Made by a program: the position numbers and the translations under genes
Part shown: positions 45,672-58,414 of the stretch, piece after piece
Numbering within the stretch: the first letter of the stretch is position 1
Layout of the letters: every line of letters begins with the position of its first letter
NCBI GenBank assembly: GCA_032622095.1
Contig: CP136069.1
Span: 37,048,194 to 37,112,193 of the forward strand
Reading direction: 5' to 3'
Source: Siphonodentalium dalli
Taxonomy: Eukaryota > Mollusca > Scaphopoda > Gadilida > Siphonodentaliidae
DNA length: 64,000 nt
The notes under the pieces: generated by a model
What the model was told of the DNA's origin: nothing
Seen by the model: only the letters and a program-made list of their open reading frames with translations
The model's database searches: none

Positions 45672-46409
45672 CATTATTTTGTTGCAGTATTTGTTGCAAT
45701 CAACTGCGGTGTCCACACCAGTATGTCACACGTCTCCTTTTGTGCAGTCATTTCCAATTGAGTGTATTTTTATTCATTATATTTTATTTATTTGCTGTGA
45801 TTGACATATAATCCTTGACATGACGAGAAGGGAGACCCAAGGCCTTTAAAACGAAGAACAATCACACAATACCGCATTTCATACCAAAATGACTAGACTA
45901 TTTTCTCAATATTATTTTTCGGTTATTCATTAACCCAAAAATATCTTCGGTCTGTCTCAATAACACCATACAAATGTGGATATCATTGGAACTGGTTCAT
46001 TGACCACATTGTGATGGTTACATGCAGTTATGCCCTGTGCCATTATTTTGTTGCAGTATTTGTTGCAATCAACTGCGGTGTCCACACCAGTATGTCACAC
46101 GTCTCCTTTTGTGCAGTCATTTCCAATTGAGTGTATTTTTATTCATTATATTTTATTTATTTGCTGTGATTGACATATAATCCTTGACATGACGAGAAGG
46201 GAGACCCAAGGCCTTTAGAACGAAGAACAATCACACAATACCGCATTTCATACCAAAATGACTAGACTATTTTCTCAATATTATTTTTCGGTTATTCATT
46301 AACCCAAAAATATCTTCGGTCTGTCTCAATAACACCATACAAATGTGGATATCATTGGAACTGGTTCATTGACCACATTGTGATGGTTACATGCAGTTAT
46401 GCCCTGTGC
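45672..46409 (+). repeat. 369-bp tandem duplication, near-identical
   Basis: 45672-46040 and 46041-46409 differ at hardly any position (one A/G seen near 45849/46218). Both copies include part of the piggyBac-like MITE interior. The breakpoint falls at CTGTGCC, exactly at the foot of the 69-bp hairpin that follows the second copy. Confidence 0.95.
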
Positions 46410-46706
46410 CAATGCATTCACTTATATATGCGAGTCGACCATAGGTCGCCTCGCATATATAAGAGAATGCATTGGCCTAAACAAATCTTTTTTTAACACT
46501 TTTTACCATTTTGTCTTACATTCTTTAACAATTTTTAAAATTTTCTTACATTTTTTATAATAATTTTCTACATTCTTTGACAATTTTATCATTTTAATAT
46601 GTGTTAAGCCGATGCATTCTCTTATATATGCGAGGCGACCTATGCTCGACTCGCATATATAAGAGAATGCATTGGCACAGGACCGTTCTGTTGGGTAAAG
46701 GGTTAA
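46299..46706. mobile_element. piggyBac-like hairpin MITE, reverse orientation
   Basis: TTAA at 46299-46302 and 46703-46706 flank it. The right end reads GTTGGGTAAAGGG. The left end has lost about 40 bp after TTAACCC compared with the copies at 32.8 and 51.3 kb. It carries both 69-bp hairpins, near 46409-46476 and 46609-46676. Confidence 0.8.
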
Positions 46707-46933
46707 GGATCATTTTTGTATCGTTTTGATAACATTGCGTTCATCAGGAGGACCATTATTCAGAAGAAATATTAAGAACGTTCTTTGTTCAGAAGGTCAA
46801 TGAATTGAATGACCCACTGTTCTTAATGGGACGGAAAAAAAATTAACTAAACAGCTAGTACACCTTTAAGTGTACGGGCCTCTCAATAGCGGAGTATCTA
46901 GACAACGGTTCTGTCGAAAGCACCTAATACGCA

Positions 46934-47016
46934 CACGATTAGATAGCGAAACATACATAATCGGGGTTCACGATTAGATAGCGAAACATACATAATCGGG
47001 GATCACGATTAGATAT
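46934..47016 (+). repeat. 35-bp tandem repeat, about 2.4 copies
   Basis: CACGATTAGATAGCGAAACA... starts at 46934, 46969 and 47004. The last copy diverges after CACGATTAGATA. Confidence 0.9.
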
Positions 47017-50000
47017 TCAATCGCAGTATGTGCCACGTGATGCTTGGATTATATTGAAATGAGTATTTGAGTTAATCGGAAGGGTGATAACTCTATATAA
47101 AACATTCTTCGGCGGAATAACAGATATTTGTATGAACGAATTTACAACACCAGAAGTGATCAACTTTGGTCCGAAATACGTCAAAGTTTCTTTTTGGGCG
47201 GGTGGTGGTCATGGTGGAGGTTTGGGAAACGCTCTTTAAAACGCTTCTTCAAATATCTCCGTTATTTCGTCAATAATCCTAACACCAATCCTAACCTCGC
47301 GTGGCTCGGGTTTACTGTGAATGATAGCAATCACTATCTAATTGTGAATCCCGATTAAATATCTTTTGCTATCCAATCGTGAGCGTATTGGCTGTTAAAC
47401 AAACCACTGAATGGACAGTCTGAACAATAAGCTTTCTGTACAACTGAGAAATAAAATCATGTGCCCAATTGAAGGTATTGACAGAACAGAAAGCCAAAAC
47501 GGGTATACATCAATTTCATTTCTGCAATGAACTCATCCAGCAACTTTCCAGAACGGACATGGCTCATATTTGTGTTAACACAAATTATGTCCACGGCAGG
47601 CCAGAGGGGGTGCAAAAGGGCGACAAATAAATACAATTTCCACCTTTATATAGGCCTACTCTGAACAAAAAACTTCCATATCAGTTTCCAGATGTTTTCA
47701 TTTTCGTTTTCAAGTTAGACAAATACTCTTTATTATTTTAACATATCAGTAATAGATTAACATGGAACGCTCCTTATTGTGCAATTATCTCAGGTAAATA
47801 AAGTCAGTTGATAGATATTGGACGTATATTATTTTATCGACCTGTTCTTATCCCCGGATTCCGACCAGGATGTAACAAAAGCCAGTATAACTTCAGGCTC
47901 CATGTAGCTGTACAGGATTTCGAGGGATGTAGGACAAATAGCAAAATAAGTATATGGGGGGGACACATCAGCCAGTGTAGTTTGTGTTACATGTGGACGA
48001 CTGGTTTGATTATTTCAAAAAGCTGTGACAATTCACATCAAATTTGCACATGATTTTCGTATTCAGTTTTTGGCTGCAGAAAAATAGCCTGATTCCTCAT
48101 GGGGTGGAGGGTGTATCTACAAAACAAATCCATACACAGGGGTAAGAAAAAATTCCACACAGCCTGGGACCACCACTCCCTTACGTGAATTTGTTTATAT
48201 TTTGTTCATCTTACAAATTGGGGACCCACCCCATTTTTCCATAATTTTTACATTTACAGCTGCGTTTAAAAAAAAAAATACGTTTGTCTGCTAACAATTG
48301 GAATATATAGGCATCACCCTTAGCATTTTATTGCTGATCAATTTATAAACAATCTCTCAGTGATCACTGCAGTGATAGACTATTTGATGCAGATATAAAG
48401 TTATTTCTCTGTTAACCGTGCAGCAGATATCATAATTTTCAGCGTATTCATGCAGGTCTTAGATGATTTGCTAATTTGCACCTAAATTTGTTATTCAAAT
48501 TGAATGGTACACCTTTGATTATTTCGAGCGATATATAGTAACAATTATTGTCATAAAACCCATGGTGCCTGCCAATGTGATAGTTCTATCTTGTGTTCTT
48601 TTTAAATATAATTTCAAAGTGGAATAGAATATGTATATTTTGCACATCTGCATGTATTTGGTTACCCTTATTTTGATAGATTATGGGTGCATAATTATGT
48701 AGATTCTATTCTGCTATGGAAAACTTATTGATTATACCTGACTTTTGATCACTAATGGCATAAGGCATTGAATATTGAGCTTATGCATCAATCTGCATCA
48801 ATTGAATCACTGCAGTTTGAATCATATCTAGTTATACCAGGAAATCTGAGATCATGTTCATTCTATATTAACAGGATATGATACTGTCTAAGTTTTATAT
48901 ATTAGGAAAAGATATTTTGTTGCTAAATATTGATCGAGTTAATTATAAATTATTCCCTCAAAACTGATGTTATTGTACAAAACATACTGGAATATACTTA
49001 AGACATCAGTTCAATCTAAAGCAAAGTAAAGCGCCTCGGGATTGCAACATACATGTATATATATATATTCACATTCCAATCAAAATGGTGTTAAATTTAG
49101 GCTGCTGAACAATCTCAGTATTTGTAAATAATTAGGAAAAAACCCATCAGGATAAAGTTTGCACGCACCGGGAAAAATGGGGTTTTCTTGGCTCCAGACG
49201 ATCCACCCATCCCGGCTTTGTGTACGGAATTTTTCGTCAGACCCCCCCCCCCCCCCTGGATTCATCGCCCCTGGATGTTGTCATCTGGACTTTCAAACAC
49301 TATTTTTTGTAATTACTACGATAACTTTTTGTTCTATGTCAAATACTTCTCAGTTCTATAATCGCTCTGTCATTATTTAGTAAAAATGGTTAAAATAAGG
49401 TATTCTGTGTGTGAAACCAAGGGACATAACTCAGCTCATTTTTCGGCAAGGTGAGCTGGTTCGTGGTCATTTGATCCGCCATTTTTAATTCCAAGATGGC
49501 CACCATTCTTTTTTTTTAAATTAACCTGTGTCACTAAATCGTTCGATGTGATGTCTGTTTGGATTCTCTATCATGGCCATTTATCCAACTCCAAACATAT
49601 ATGAAATTGTTTATTGAAAAAATACTCCAATACAAGGCAATTACTTGTAAAGACGAGAGGCCGATAACTATCAGCAGATATTTAAGCCATCCCTTGTAGA
49701 GCCCGAAGCCGCCATCGCACGCCGCCGCCGCCAGCCATATTGGCCACAAGCCGCCGCCAGCCATATTATCTCTAACGCCAGCCACATTTAAAAACCTCCG
49801 CCGCCGGAATTGTAAAATGGCTGAGCCGTGTGGTCTGCATGCATGGGCTTATATGTCAAGGACAAGTGTACTGTGAATCGCAAAGAACTAAACCGCATTG
49901 CCTAATATTGGCATAATCACATGGACACGGCATGGTTGTTATGTTATCAGAACACCGGGCCCCTTAATGTGGAATAGACTATCCCAATGCATGATTTCAT

Positions 50001-51262
50001 ATAACTGAATGGGCGCATCCATTCGGTATTGAAAGGGTTAAAATATAAATTGTTTATATCAACACGACCCAGTCTCAGACATCGCTGGCATTTGTCAATA
50101 TATACACATAAGAATAGACAATAGTTTGAAATATTATATATCATTACTATCGGGTTCATCATTCAATGATGCATGCATATATCGCAAGATGCCAGTGATG
50201 ATATCAGTCTGAAGTCGACAAAAGTCCCAATGTAACTTATACCGATTAGATGGGAAACTACATAGTATATCCATGCCAGTCCTTCGTGTATTTTCGCCAT
50301 AATGGAAAAGCCCAACATCAAAAGATTACGTGTGATATTGAATTATACGGGTTCACCACAAACGCTAAAACAAACGGGATCTATAACCGGGGATTAGGAA
50401 CATTTCGGAAACGAAACTACGCTGACTGATAACATCTCAGCCGGCTGAGCCGCCATATTTCGTCAGCCACGAACGTAGCGACTGAGCCGGCTCAGCTAGC
50501 TAACCAGCCACGAAATCCGGTTGAGCCAGCCGCGAAAACTATTTGTCGTGGCTTCGGGGTCTAATCCCTTGGCAATAGGATATTGCTATGATCGGAATCA
50601 TAATGTAGAGATCTGATGTTGAATTATAGAGTATACTGTTGTGTACTAAAGTAGTATAGACAAATGTACATAAAAACACAAATTATTAGAATTTATGGGT
50701 CAAAAGAAAATGGTTAATATAAGATCTAAACCATAGAGCCTGTCATCACTATCATAGTGTAAACAGTTCTATTTGTATTGTTGAAAATTGCCATTTCACA
50801 ATAATATTGTTATTTGATACTGGAAAATGTTAGAAGACATGGAATCTGATGGAATGGGTAAAATGGGTTAAATCTCCTATCTCTGGCCCTGTTTGATACA
50901 GTGTAAGTCCAAACAGCCATGGACCTACAGTTGAGCTCCATTGTTCTCGTTAATTAGATTCACCTGCTTAAGGGGTGGTTAAGACACACCAGTAGACTTG
51001 AACAATAGTATCCAAGCTGTGGAATTTGTTTATTCAAATATGTCAGAGGAGATTAAATCTGACATATCACCTGGTCTAGTAATTATCCATGCTTATTGGT
51101 GTTATTGTTCTCAGAGCAAGAAAGAGATACAGTATAACTTGGGTCACCTGGAAGTGTGATACCAGATTTGGTTCTTTTTGACACGTCCATCAAATTTGAG
51201 AAATTTGAATACCCACCATCAAAGGACCCCTCACGTAATGTCACATTTAACAGCTTGGTGGT
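47017..51262. other. Intergenic or intronic DNA without a recognised gene
   Basis: Short ORFs only, none with a recognisable domain. Minor features are a poly-C run at 49243-49257, a GCCGCC-rich patch at 49705-49800, and repeated CCGGCTGAGCCG/CAGCCACGAA words at 50440-50545. The GGGACATAACTC phrase at 49431 resembles dispersed repeats common in mollusc genomes. Confidence 0.5.
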
Positions 51263-51680
51263 TTAACCCTTTACCAACAGAATGGCCCTGTGCCAATGCA
51301 TTCTCTTATATATGCGAGTTGACCATAGGTCGCCTCGCATATATAAGAGAATGCATTGGCTTAACACATATTAAAAATGATAAAATTGTCAAAGAATGTA
51401 GAAAAATATTATAAAAATGTAAGAAAAAATATATAATTGTTAAAGAATGTAAGAACATTTTTTTTTAGGCCAATGAATTCTCTTATATATGCGAGGCGAC
51501 CTATTGTCAACTCGCATATATAAGAGAATGCATTGGCACAGGGCATAACTGTAACCATCAAAATGTGGTCAATGAACCGGTTCCAATGATATCCATATTT
51601 GTATGGTGTTATTGAGACAGACCGAAGATATTTTAGGCTGTTGAAGCTTTATTTGGGCGTTTTGTTGGGTAAAGGGTTAA
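51263..51680. mobile_element. piggyBac-like hairpin MITE
   Basis: TTAA sites at 51263-51266 and 51677-51680 flank ends CCCTTTACCAACAGAA and, inverted, CCCTTTACCCAACAAAA. Hairpins lie at 51292-51360 and 51469-51537, with AT-rich DNA between. It is the best-preserved member in the window together with the 32.8 kb copy. Confidence 0.85.
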
Positions 51681-51779
51681 TGTTTTAATTCGTTTATTTT
51701 TTATTATAAAAGTTAACAATAAAAATTGATTTTGTTAAATTGAGCAAGGAGTTCAATATAATAAACATTTCAAATTTGT

Positions 51780-52090
51780 TTTTGAAAAAAAGGGCGATAA
51801 TTCCTTTAAAATATATCGGACGAACTCGATCTGTATTTTGAGCTGAGAAACTCTCATACCAAATTTGGTTTTGATCAAATAATTTTTTTTTAGTTATTGC
51901 AACATGCGTGAATTCTACGTCGAAAAGGAGCATAACTCCGTGAAAAAGAAACTCAGATCAAACCCATATTCGAACTCGATCTGTATTTTGGGAAACTTAT
52001 TTATGAAATCTGGTTCTGATCGGATAGGAAATGTTATCACAACATGCATAAGTGTCTACATATGGCGAATGCCGAGCGCTCAATTCGGAC
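51780..52090 (+). repeat. Two diverged copies of a 'GCGATAATTCC' dispersed repeat
   Basis: GGCGATAATTCCTTTAAAA-ATAT and GAGCATAACTCCGTGAAAA begin two segments that both continue with CGAACTCGATCTGTATTTTG and an ATGAAATCTGGTT/CAAATTTGGTT block. Similar sentences of sequence are frequent in molluscan intergenic DNA. No gene is seen. Confidence 0.5.
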
Positions 52091-52287
52091 ATCGACACTA
52101 GGTATACCTTACTATAGTATGGGTACATCTACAAATAATTTAATAAATGGAAAATTGCGTATAAATGACCACGAGCAAATCACTTGACCGAAAAAAAAAA
52201 TCAATTAACAATTCTGCTATCATGATCTGATGTCAAAGTGATGGTACATTTTGTGCACCCAAATCCGGACCAGGAGCCTACACTATA

Positions 52288-52502
52288 TACAGTAATGATA
52301 ATTAATCAACTCCTTAACCACAGCAGAATTATTGGTAATTTTTCAGGATTTAGTCAGAAATATGGTTTGTTGCCATTCATTGGCCAGCTCTCGGTGAGAG
52401 CTTTCCGATGAATGGCAACAAGCCATATTTCCGACTAAATCCTGAAAAGTTACCCATAATTGTGCTGTGGTTAAGGAGTTGATTATTTAGAGCATTACTG
52501 TA
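52288..52502. mobile_element. Foldback MITE with TA target sites (Tc1/mariner-like)
   Basis: TA dinucleotides at 52288-52289 and 52501-52502 flank CAGTAATG...CATTACTG. The arms (AATCAACTCCTTAACCACAG... inward) are about 90 bp and highly complementary, leaving a small loop near 52395. CAGT-initial ends and TA sites fit Tc1/mariner-derived MITEs. Confidence 0.75.
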
Positions 52503-53375
52503 GATGAGCCTGAGTAGTCAGATCTGTCGATCTATCCGTCTGTCTGTTATCGATTTTTCTCCCAGACTTCCGGTCCGATATAACTTTGAATCAAGCTTGG
52601 TGTGGTGACTTGGGGTACCCCGGCGAATGTTATAATGGCATTTGTTTTTAAAAATTTGATTTAAAGAAAGTTTGTTTTTGTTAAATTGAGAAGGAGTTCA
52701 AATCTAAAAAAGTATTACAAAATTTAAATAAATAATCTGTTTTTCTTAAATAAAAAGTTTTAAAATATCAAAATAAATGAATAAAGGCTCCCAAAGCCTG
52801 TTTTAGCTAGTCCACAATATATAACCACAGAACTTGACCCATTATAAACATGGGAACTTTTTGATTCTGTAGGGAATATATTTATTTGTGAAAAACATGT
52901 TCCTTAATAATCTATTTTATAAATAGAGCATGACTTTGAGTTGACTGTGCGGGTATAGTGCCCAGTGTTTTTGGGTATCGGTCATGGCGCGAAGCGAAGA
53001 CATGCTCTATTTATTATATTTCATGGAACAATTCAAACTTGTAGCATGCATACTACATAACCTTATCCTGCCAACACCAAATGAGGGACTGTTAAAATTT
53101 CCTCATAAGACATTAATAGAAATCAAGTGCAACTCGTTTTACTGAGAACAAATATGATTATCGACTTACCGATAAACAGTTTAAGAGAAACATAATCGTC
53201 ACAAAAATGTGTTGAAATCTAGTTCAATAAACCGAAATAGTTTTTGATTCGAATGCATGGAAATCCGAAACTGTACTATGGTGAATTCAACTGAATGTTT
53301 CCACTTCGCAGTGACGTTGTTCCTGTGAAATAAAATTCACTGTTATGATTTAATTTCATTTGGACACGCCTTAGT

Positions 53376-53696
53376 CAAGCCTTGAAATAGTGTGTCTGTC
53401 ATTTGCAGAATGAGGTCCCCAGAGGGTGAATTTAGTTATGCTAGCCTGCTATGCGGGGTAGCATCACTAAATTCACCCTCTGTGGACCTCATTTGAATTT
53501 GGTGATGCTAGCCTGCTATGCGGTTTAGCATCACCAAATTCACCCTCTGGGTACCTCATTTTGCTTAAACCTAAGCAGAATGAGGTTCCCAGAGGGTGAA
53601 TTTGGCGATGCTAGCCTGCTATGCGGGGTAGCATCACTAAATTCACCCTCTGGGGACCTCATTCTGCAAATGACAGACACACTATTTCAAGGCTTG
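53376..53696. repeat. 321-bp nested palindrome built of three smaller hairpins
   Basis: The outer arms (CAAGCCTTGAAATAGTGTGT and its inverse) extend through CTGTCATTTGCAGAATGAGG. Inside are three hairpins, each using CAGAGGGTGAATTT-G-GATGCTAGC and its inverse TAGCATCAC-AAATTCACCC around a CCTGCTATGCGG loop. No flanking duplication is evident. Confidence 0.85.
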
Positions 53697-56600
53697 GCTT
53701 TAGTAAATTGGTGGATATGTGTATGTATTTTTTTTCTCGAGATTTGTTTCATGTCTTCATTATTGCCTTTTGCATACGAGTTTGGTATAGTAGTGTGCTA
53801 AATTTTGCACAATACTATACAAGGCTCTATTCTAGATTGCATGATTGTTGTGTCTTTTGGGATCCAATTATCGCAATAAATATTGAATTGATTAATCGGG
53901 ATTATCCATGATTATCAGTGACAGAAAGAAAAACTGGCTACCTTAAAGGGACATTGCTAATTCGAACCTCCTATTTTTTCCTACGTAATTTGGAGCGACG
54001 GATACAATAGGTCGATAAATAAAAGAACTATTGTTATATGCTCTGAAAAACACTTTGCCAAAGTCACAGCCATTTTTCAGCCACTTACAACTTTTCGCCA
54101 GTCAGACAAACGCTCTTTATGCTACCATATCAGGAATAGACTACTACGAACCGGTATTTCTGTTCCATGTCATGCAATTGGCTGTTTTCTGTTTTGGACC
54201 CAAAACACCGTATTCACAGTTGTATTTTGTATTACTTCAATGCGTCATTTTGGGTTACGTAATGCTCGAAGAAGGTAGTTCAGATATTTATCGACCTATT
54301 TAATATACTGAGAAAAATTCAAAAGCGAATAATATTTTGTGTATTTCAGAGCTCAAACTGCCATTTGGCTTTAAATTACCTAAATCATGCAATCTCGAGC
54401 TGGGACCTTCACTTACTGCACAGGTATTAAGTAAGTAATATATTCCATGCAAAAAGATCCCAGGATTTGAACTTGTGGAGTATGATCTCCGTGGGCAGAG
54501 CCAGAGTAGAGATTCATGACATGATCTGGGGGTGCCCCTGGTCAATAAATCGGGTCTCCCTTCAATAATTATATATAATTAACAATTTGTGTGTTTTCTT
54601 GTCAGTGTGTTATTAATGTTTGTGTGTTGAAGAAAAAATATTCCAGGTTGATGTTGAAACATTGTGACGATGGGAAACCTTCAAGATGTGTTTGGGTTGT
54701 AAGCTAATTTTACAAAACTTATATTGCTTTTAAGATTTATAAACAGAATCAAGAGCTTGTTTCAGCAAAATCATTAACTTACGTTATTCAATATTACGGT
54801 AGAATATTGACTTTTCCATTTTTGTGATTTTGATCGAATTTGGCACGGTCGGTGTAATAACTAACATTTCAACTGACATGCCTAATTTGGAAAAGAAAAA
54901 ACTGTCAACCATTTCGGCAACATCTTGGATCGAAAATCAGCAATTCTTGTTTCCATGATTTAGATTTTTTGACAGGGTGAACATTACTGGAATGTGAGCC
55001 ACGAGTTAAGAATACTGATATGTCAGCAATGGGTTGACAGACAAAACAATTCAGCCAAATTAGGTCTAAAATTGACTGTTGATTTTTTTTGATTTTGCCC
55101 GAGTGCAAATTACAATGGTACCAAAGAATTTGCAAAAATATTCACCCATTTAAAAAAAATTGGATTCAAAATTGTTCGTATTTTCGCGATTTTGATGCGA
55201 TTTTCACAATATAGGTGGGGCTCTCGTTGGGCTTGTTTTATCGTCTTACAATTCTAAACAAATCTAACCAATCACTGACGGAATATTGAATTGTTATTTG
55301 ATTCTTTTGTATGTTTTTTTTATCCTTTGATGGAGTAAGTTTGAAGAAGCATGCTGTTCTTGTATGGACACAACATTACTTTTCAGTCTGTTCCAGCAGA
55401 TTGTTTTCATACTCGTGTCAGTTACACTGAATAATCGTTGGCTTCCCATCGAAATGGCGGTGTTACATGTTCAGTCAGTAATAATGTGTTCCGTGTTCAC
55501 AGAAATGAATAACGTAGTCTCGAGTTTAAATAAAATTGGTGCGGATTTTGAAAATAATCAACAGAAAAAAACAAAGTAATTTCTTATAAAGGACCTTGAG
55601 TCCATGACACAGTAATTGTATATATTACCAATTATATTCCAAAACGTTGTTAACACAAATGTGTCAAAATAAACTGCAGTACATATATTGGCAGAAATGC
55701 CTCCAATTTTGTTCTGCCGTCCAAATTTTGTTCTGTATATTTTTTTTAAATCCGACATTTTTATTAAAACATGAGACCAAATTGTTAGACCGTTACGGTC
55801 ATCCTAGGGAGCCGGTGTTAGGTTGGACATTTCTGATAGTTCTTGGGGTACCAGTTGCAAAATTCAATTTACAACATAGAACTTTTCGGACATTTGCTCT
55901 GGTTCAATTGAAATTTTCAGTTTGAAATTCTTAGCTGGAGGAAAACATATGATAATCTCACTCTTGTCGTGGGTCGCACAACAAAAGATATGGTATATCA
56001 AATAAAATTAATATATGTGACAAATCATGCGAGATGAATCCAATTATTTTTCATATTTTTGTCGCATGATCTGGCCAGCTTACGAAGTGGCACAAACAGT
56101 TTTCCATATGATTACAATGAATCGGCGACTATATGCATATTGCAGTCCTGCATAAATGTCGAAACAATATCTATCAAATACTGTGGATCCATGTGTGGAT
56201 TCACATATATCTGGCCCCCCATATACTATCAGTTCTTAACTTTTCATGGAACAGTCAACATGGACACCAGAGTTTCAGCATCATCCACATGTGCTTCTGT
56301 TTATCTTATATGTAATATCAGTGATTGTGACATTGTGTTGATATTTAATGATATTTTCTTTTTTAATCGCTCGAGGAGTTGTATGTATCTGACACAAAAT
56401 TAGTCATAACAATAAAGGTATCTGTATTTATTATATGATTGCCTATAAAATAGCGAGAAATTACCGAAACATAGATCTTTGTTTGTATCTCTTGGAAGCC
56501 ACAGTGAAATACAACTTCATTATTTCACTGCAGGTTTCGTTATATTTCATTGTGGCCTGCTGGTGGTTTACCCGAGTAAATTATCTTCAAACTTATCAGT

Positions 56601-57040
56601 TACAACCCAAAAGCTTATTCGAAACAACAGTTATTTCTTATAATTTAATCCGTCATTTCACAAGGGAACCACCATAAGTATAAGGCAGAAGTAAAACAAG
56701 CAAAAACTTTCCACAGAAAAAGTTGAAACAAGACACTCTTGTGTCGTCAACAATTCGGCGTTTTTGATTGGCTACTCGGTACTTATCACACACTGCAAAT
56801 GGGGCCTGCGCGTGTGGTATTTATATATTTCGACTGTGGTAACACACAGATTTTTTAGTTTTGATTTGATTCTGTGTTTCATTTATGTGCACAAGTCATT
56901 TGCTTGTTCTAGGTAATTGCGCACTTATGATTAGTAGGAATTATTCCTCAAATTGTTGTAATATTAAAAGTAAAAATTCCGTATAGCTCAGCAACTATAG
57001 TAAGGTGCATATAATAAAAAGATTACCTACAGTGTTTTGT
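53697..57040. other. AT-rich DNA without a recognised gene
   Basis: Short ORFs only (longest about 114 codons, 56059-56403), with no domain, splice-site pattern or repeat I can defend. Confidence 0.5.
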
Positions 57041-57540
57041 TTAACCCTTTCAGTGCCAGGTCCGATTTTTGTATCAACCCATATACCCTGTGTCAATGCA
57101 TTCTCTTATATATGCGAGTCGACCATAGGTCGTCTCACATATATAAGAGAATGCATTGGCCTAACAATTTTTAATCATTTATTATTATTTTTACAATTTT
57201 TCACAATTTTAATAATTTTTTTCTTATATTCTTTAACTCTTTCAGTACAAGATTTATTTTGTAGGTTTAGTGCCAGGGAATCTTACGTTTTTCATGGGCA
57301 TCAAAAATATTACTATGAATACTTGGTGATAGTTTTGAGTTATAACATGCCCCTAAGGTTTTATCCAGTTTGTTTTAAATTCGCTATAGCATGCTTAAGC
57401 ATACCCAAAAAAAATATATAACCCCAAAAAAAATCAATCTTAAAAAAAAAAAATTAAAAAAAAATTAAAAAATTTAGGGCTGATTTTACAGACCGTAAAT
57501 TAGGGCCGATGACATCGGCCCCTGGCACTGAAAGGATTAA
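57041..57540. mobile_element. TTAA-flanked MITE with a single 69-bp hairpin
   Basis: TTAA at 57041-57044 and 57537-57540 flank CCCTTTCAGTGCCAGG and, inverted on the right, TCCTTTCAGTGCCAGG. A second diverged end-like TTAACTCTTTCAGTAC at about 57235 suggests nested or partially duplicated copies. Hairpin at 57092-57160. The outer ends differ from the CCCTTTACCC family although the hairpin is the same. Confidence 0.75.
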
Positions 57541-57561
57541 ATACCTGAAACATCTTATTCG

Positions 57562-57627
57562 TGTCTGGAAAGAAATATCAAATGTTCACGAAGCCGCGAG
57601 TGAAAATTTGATATTTCTTTCCAGACA
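57562..57627. repeat. 66-bp hairpin
   Basis: TGTCTGGAAAGAAATATCAA and its exact inverse (22-bp arms) enclose a 22-bp loop with TTCACGAAGCCGCGAG. It resembles a small foldback or a stem-loop of unknown role. Confidence 0.85.
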
Positions 57628-57689
57628 TTGATGAGATTTCGGTATTCAAACAAAAACTCTAGGTATTCTCTATATGGTATATGTAAGAT

Positions 57690-57850
57690 TATAGGTGCTT
57701 TTAATAGTGCTATGTCTAATCCTGTGTCGGTGACCAGTGGTCCTTATGTAGTCATAACAATGAAGGTATCTGTATATAGTAAGACTATAGGTGCTTTAGT
57801 GGTATGTCTAATCCTGTGACAGGGACCAGTGGTCCTAAATTAGAACCATG
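57690..57850 (+). repeat. Imperfect tandem duplication of about 95 bp
   Basis: TATAGGTGCTTTA, TATGTCTAATCCTGTG and ACCAGTGGTCCT occur in order twice in 57690-57838. Confidence 0.75.
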
Positions 57851-57875
57851 GCATCCGATGGCTCAGTTGAAAAAC

Positions 57876-58414
57876 TAGACCAAGTATTCTCGGTCCACAA
57901 CAGTTTGGGATATCGGTCGAGTTGATGCTGTTTTGGACCAAGTCCCACCCCGTTACTCTTCTATAACAGACTTTACACCTACAATCTTGTGAATAGGTTA
58001 AATGGATGCTGTGCGTATATGAACAGAGGGCAGCCTTCCCCCAGAATGATGATATCAAACATGGATATACCAGATGCCAGTTGAATGTCAAAGCAACAAG
58101 ATTTATAAGTAAACAAAGTTATAAATTGTTTTCCAGAGAATTTCAATTTGTTGCAATATCAGAAAATGCATGAAACAATATATTAAACAATCATGTCATC
58201 AGTATGCCTATTTCTATCATGGTAAATTATATAACATTATGAAGGGTGATTAATCACATTCAGGGTTTCGCGTGATTACCAGTCTCCATGTGTAAATCTA
58301 TTAGGTATTTTCAATGAAAGTTTGTTATAGAAGAGTAACGGAACGGGACTCGGTCAAAAACAGCATCAACCCAACTGATATCTCAAGCTGTTGTGGACCG
58401 AGAATACTTGGTCT
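57876..58414. mobile_element. MITE with ~95-bp terminal inverted repeats
   Basis: AGACCAAGTATTCTCGGTCC... at 57876-57970 matches the inverse of 58320-58414 with about a dozen substitutions. Weak similarity continues outside (ACCATGGCATCC against the inverse of ATGCATCATGGC), so the true ends may lie slightly further out. No coding capacity and no clear target-site duplication. Confidence 0.8.

Noticed and set aside
49080-49265. Gly-rich minus-strand ORF
   Set aside because: Created by a poly-C run; no conserved motif.
54031-54303. 90-codon hydrophobic ORF as a possible membrane protein
   Set aside because: No family resemblance, splice pattern or conservation evidence; a similar length is expected by chance.
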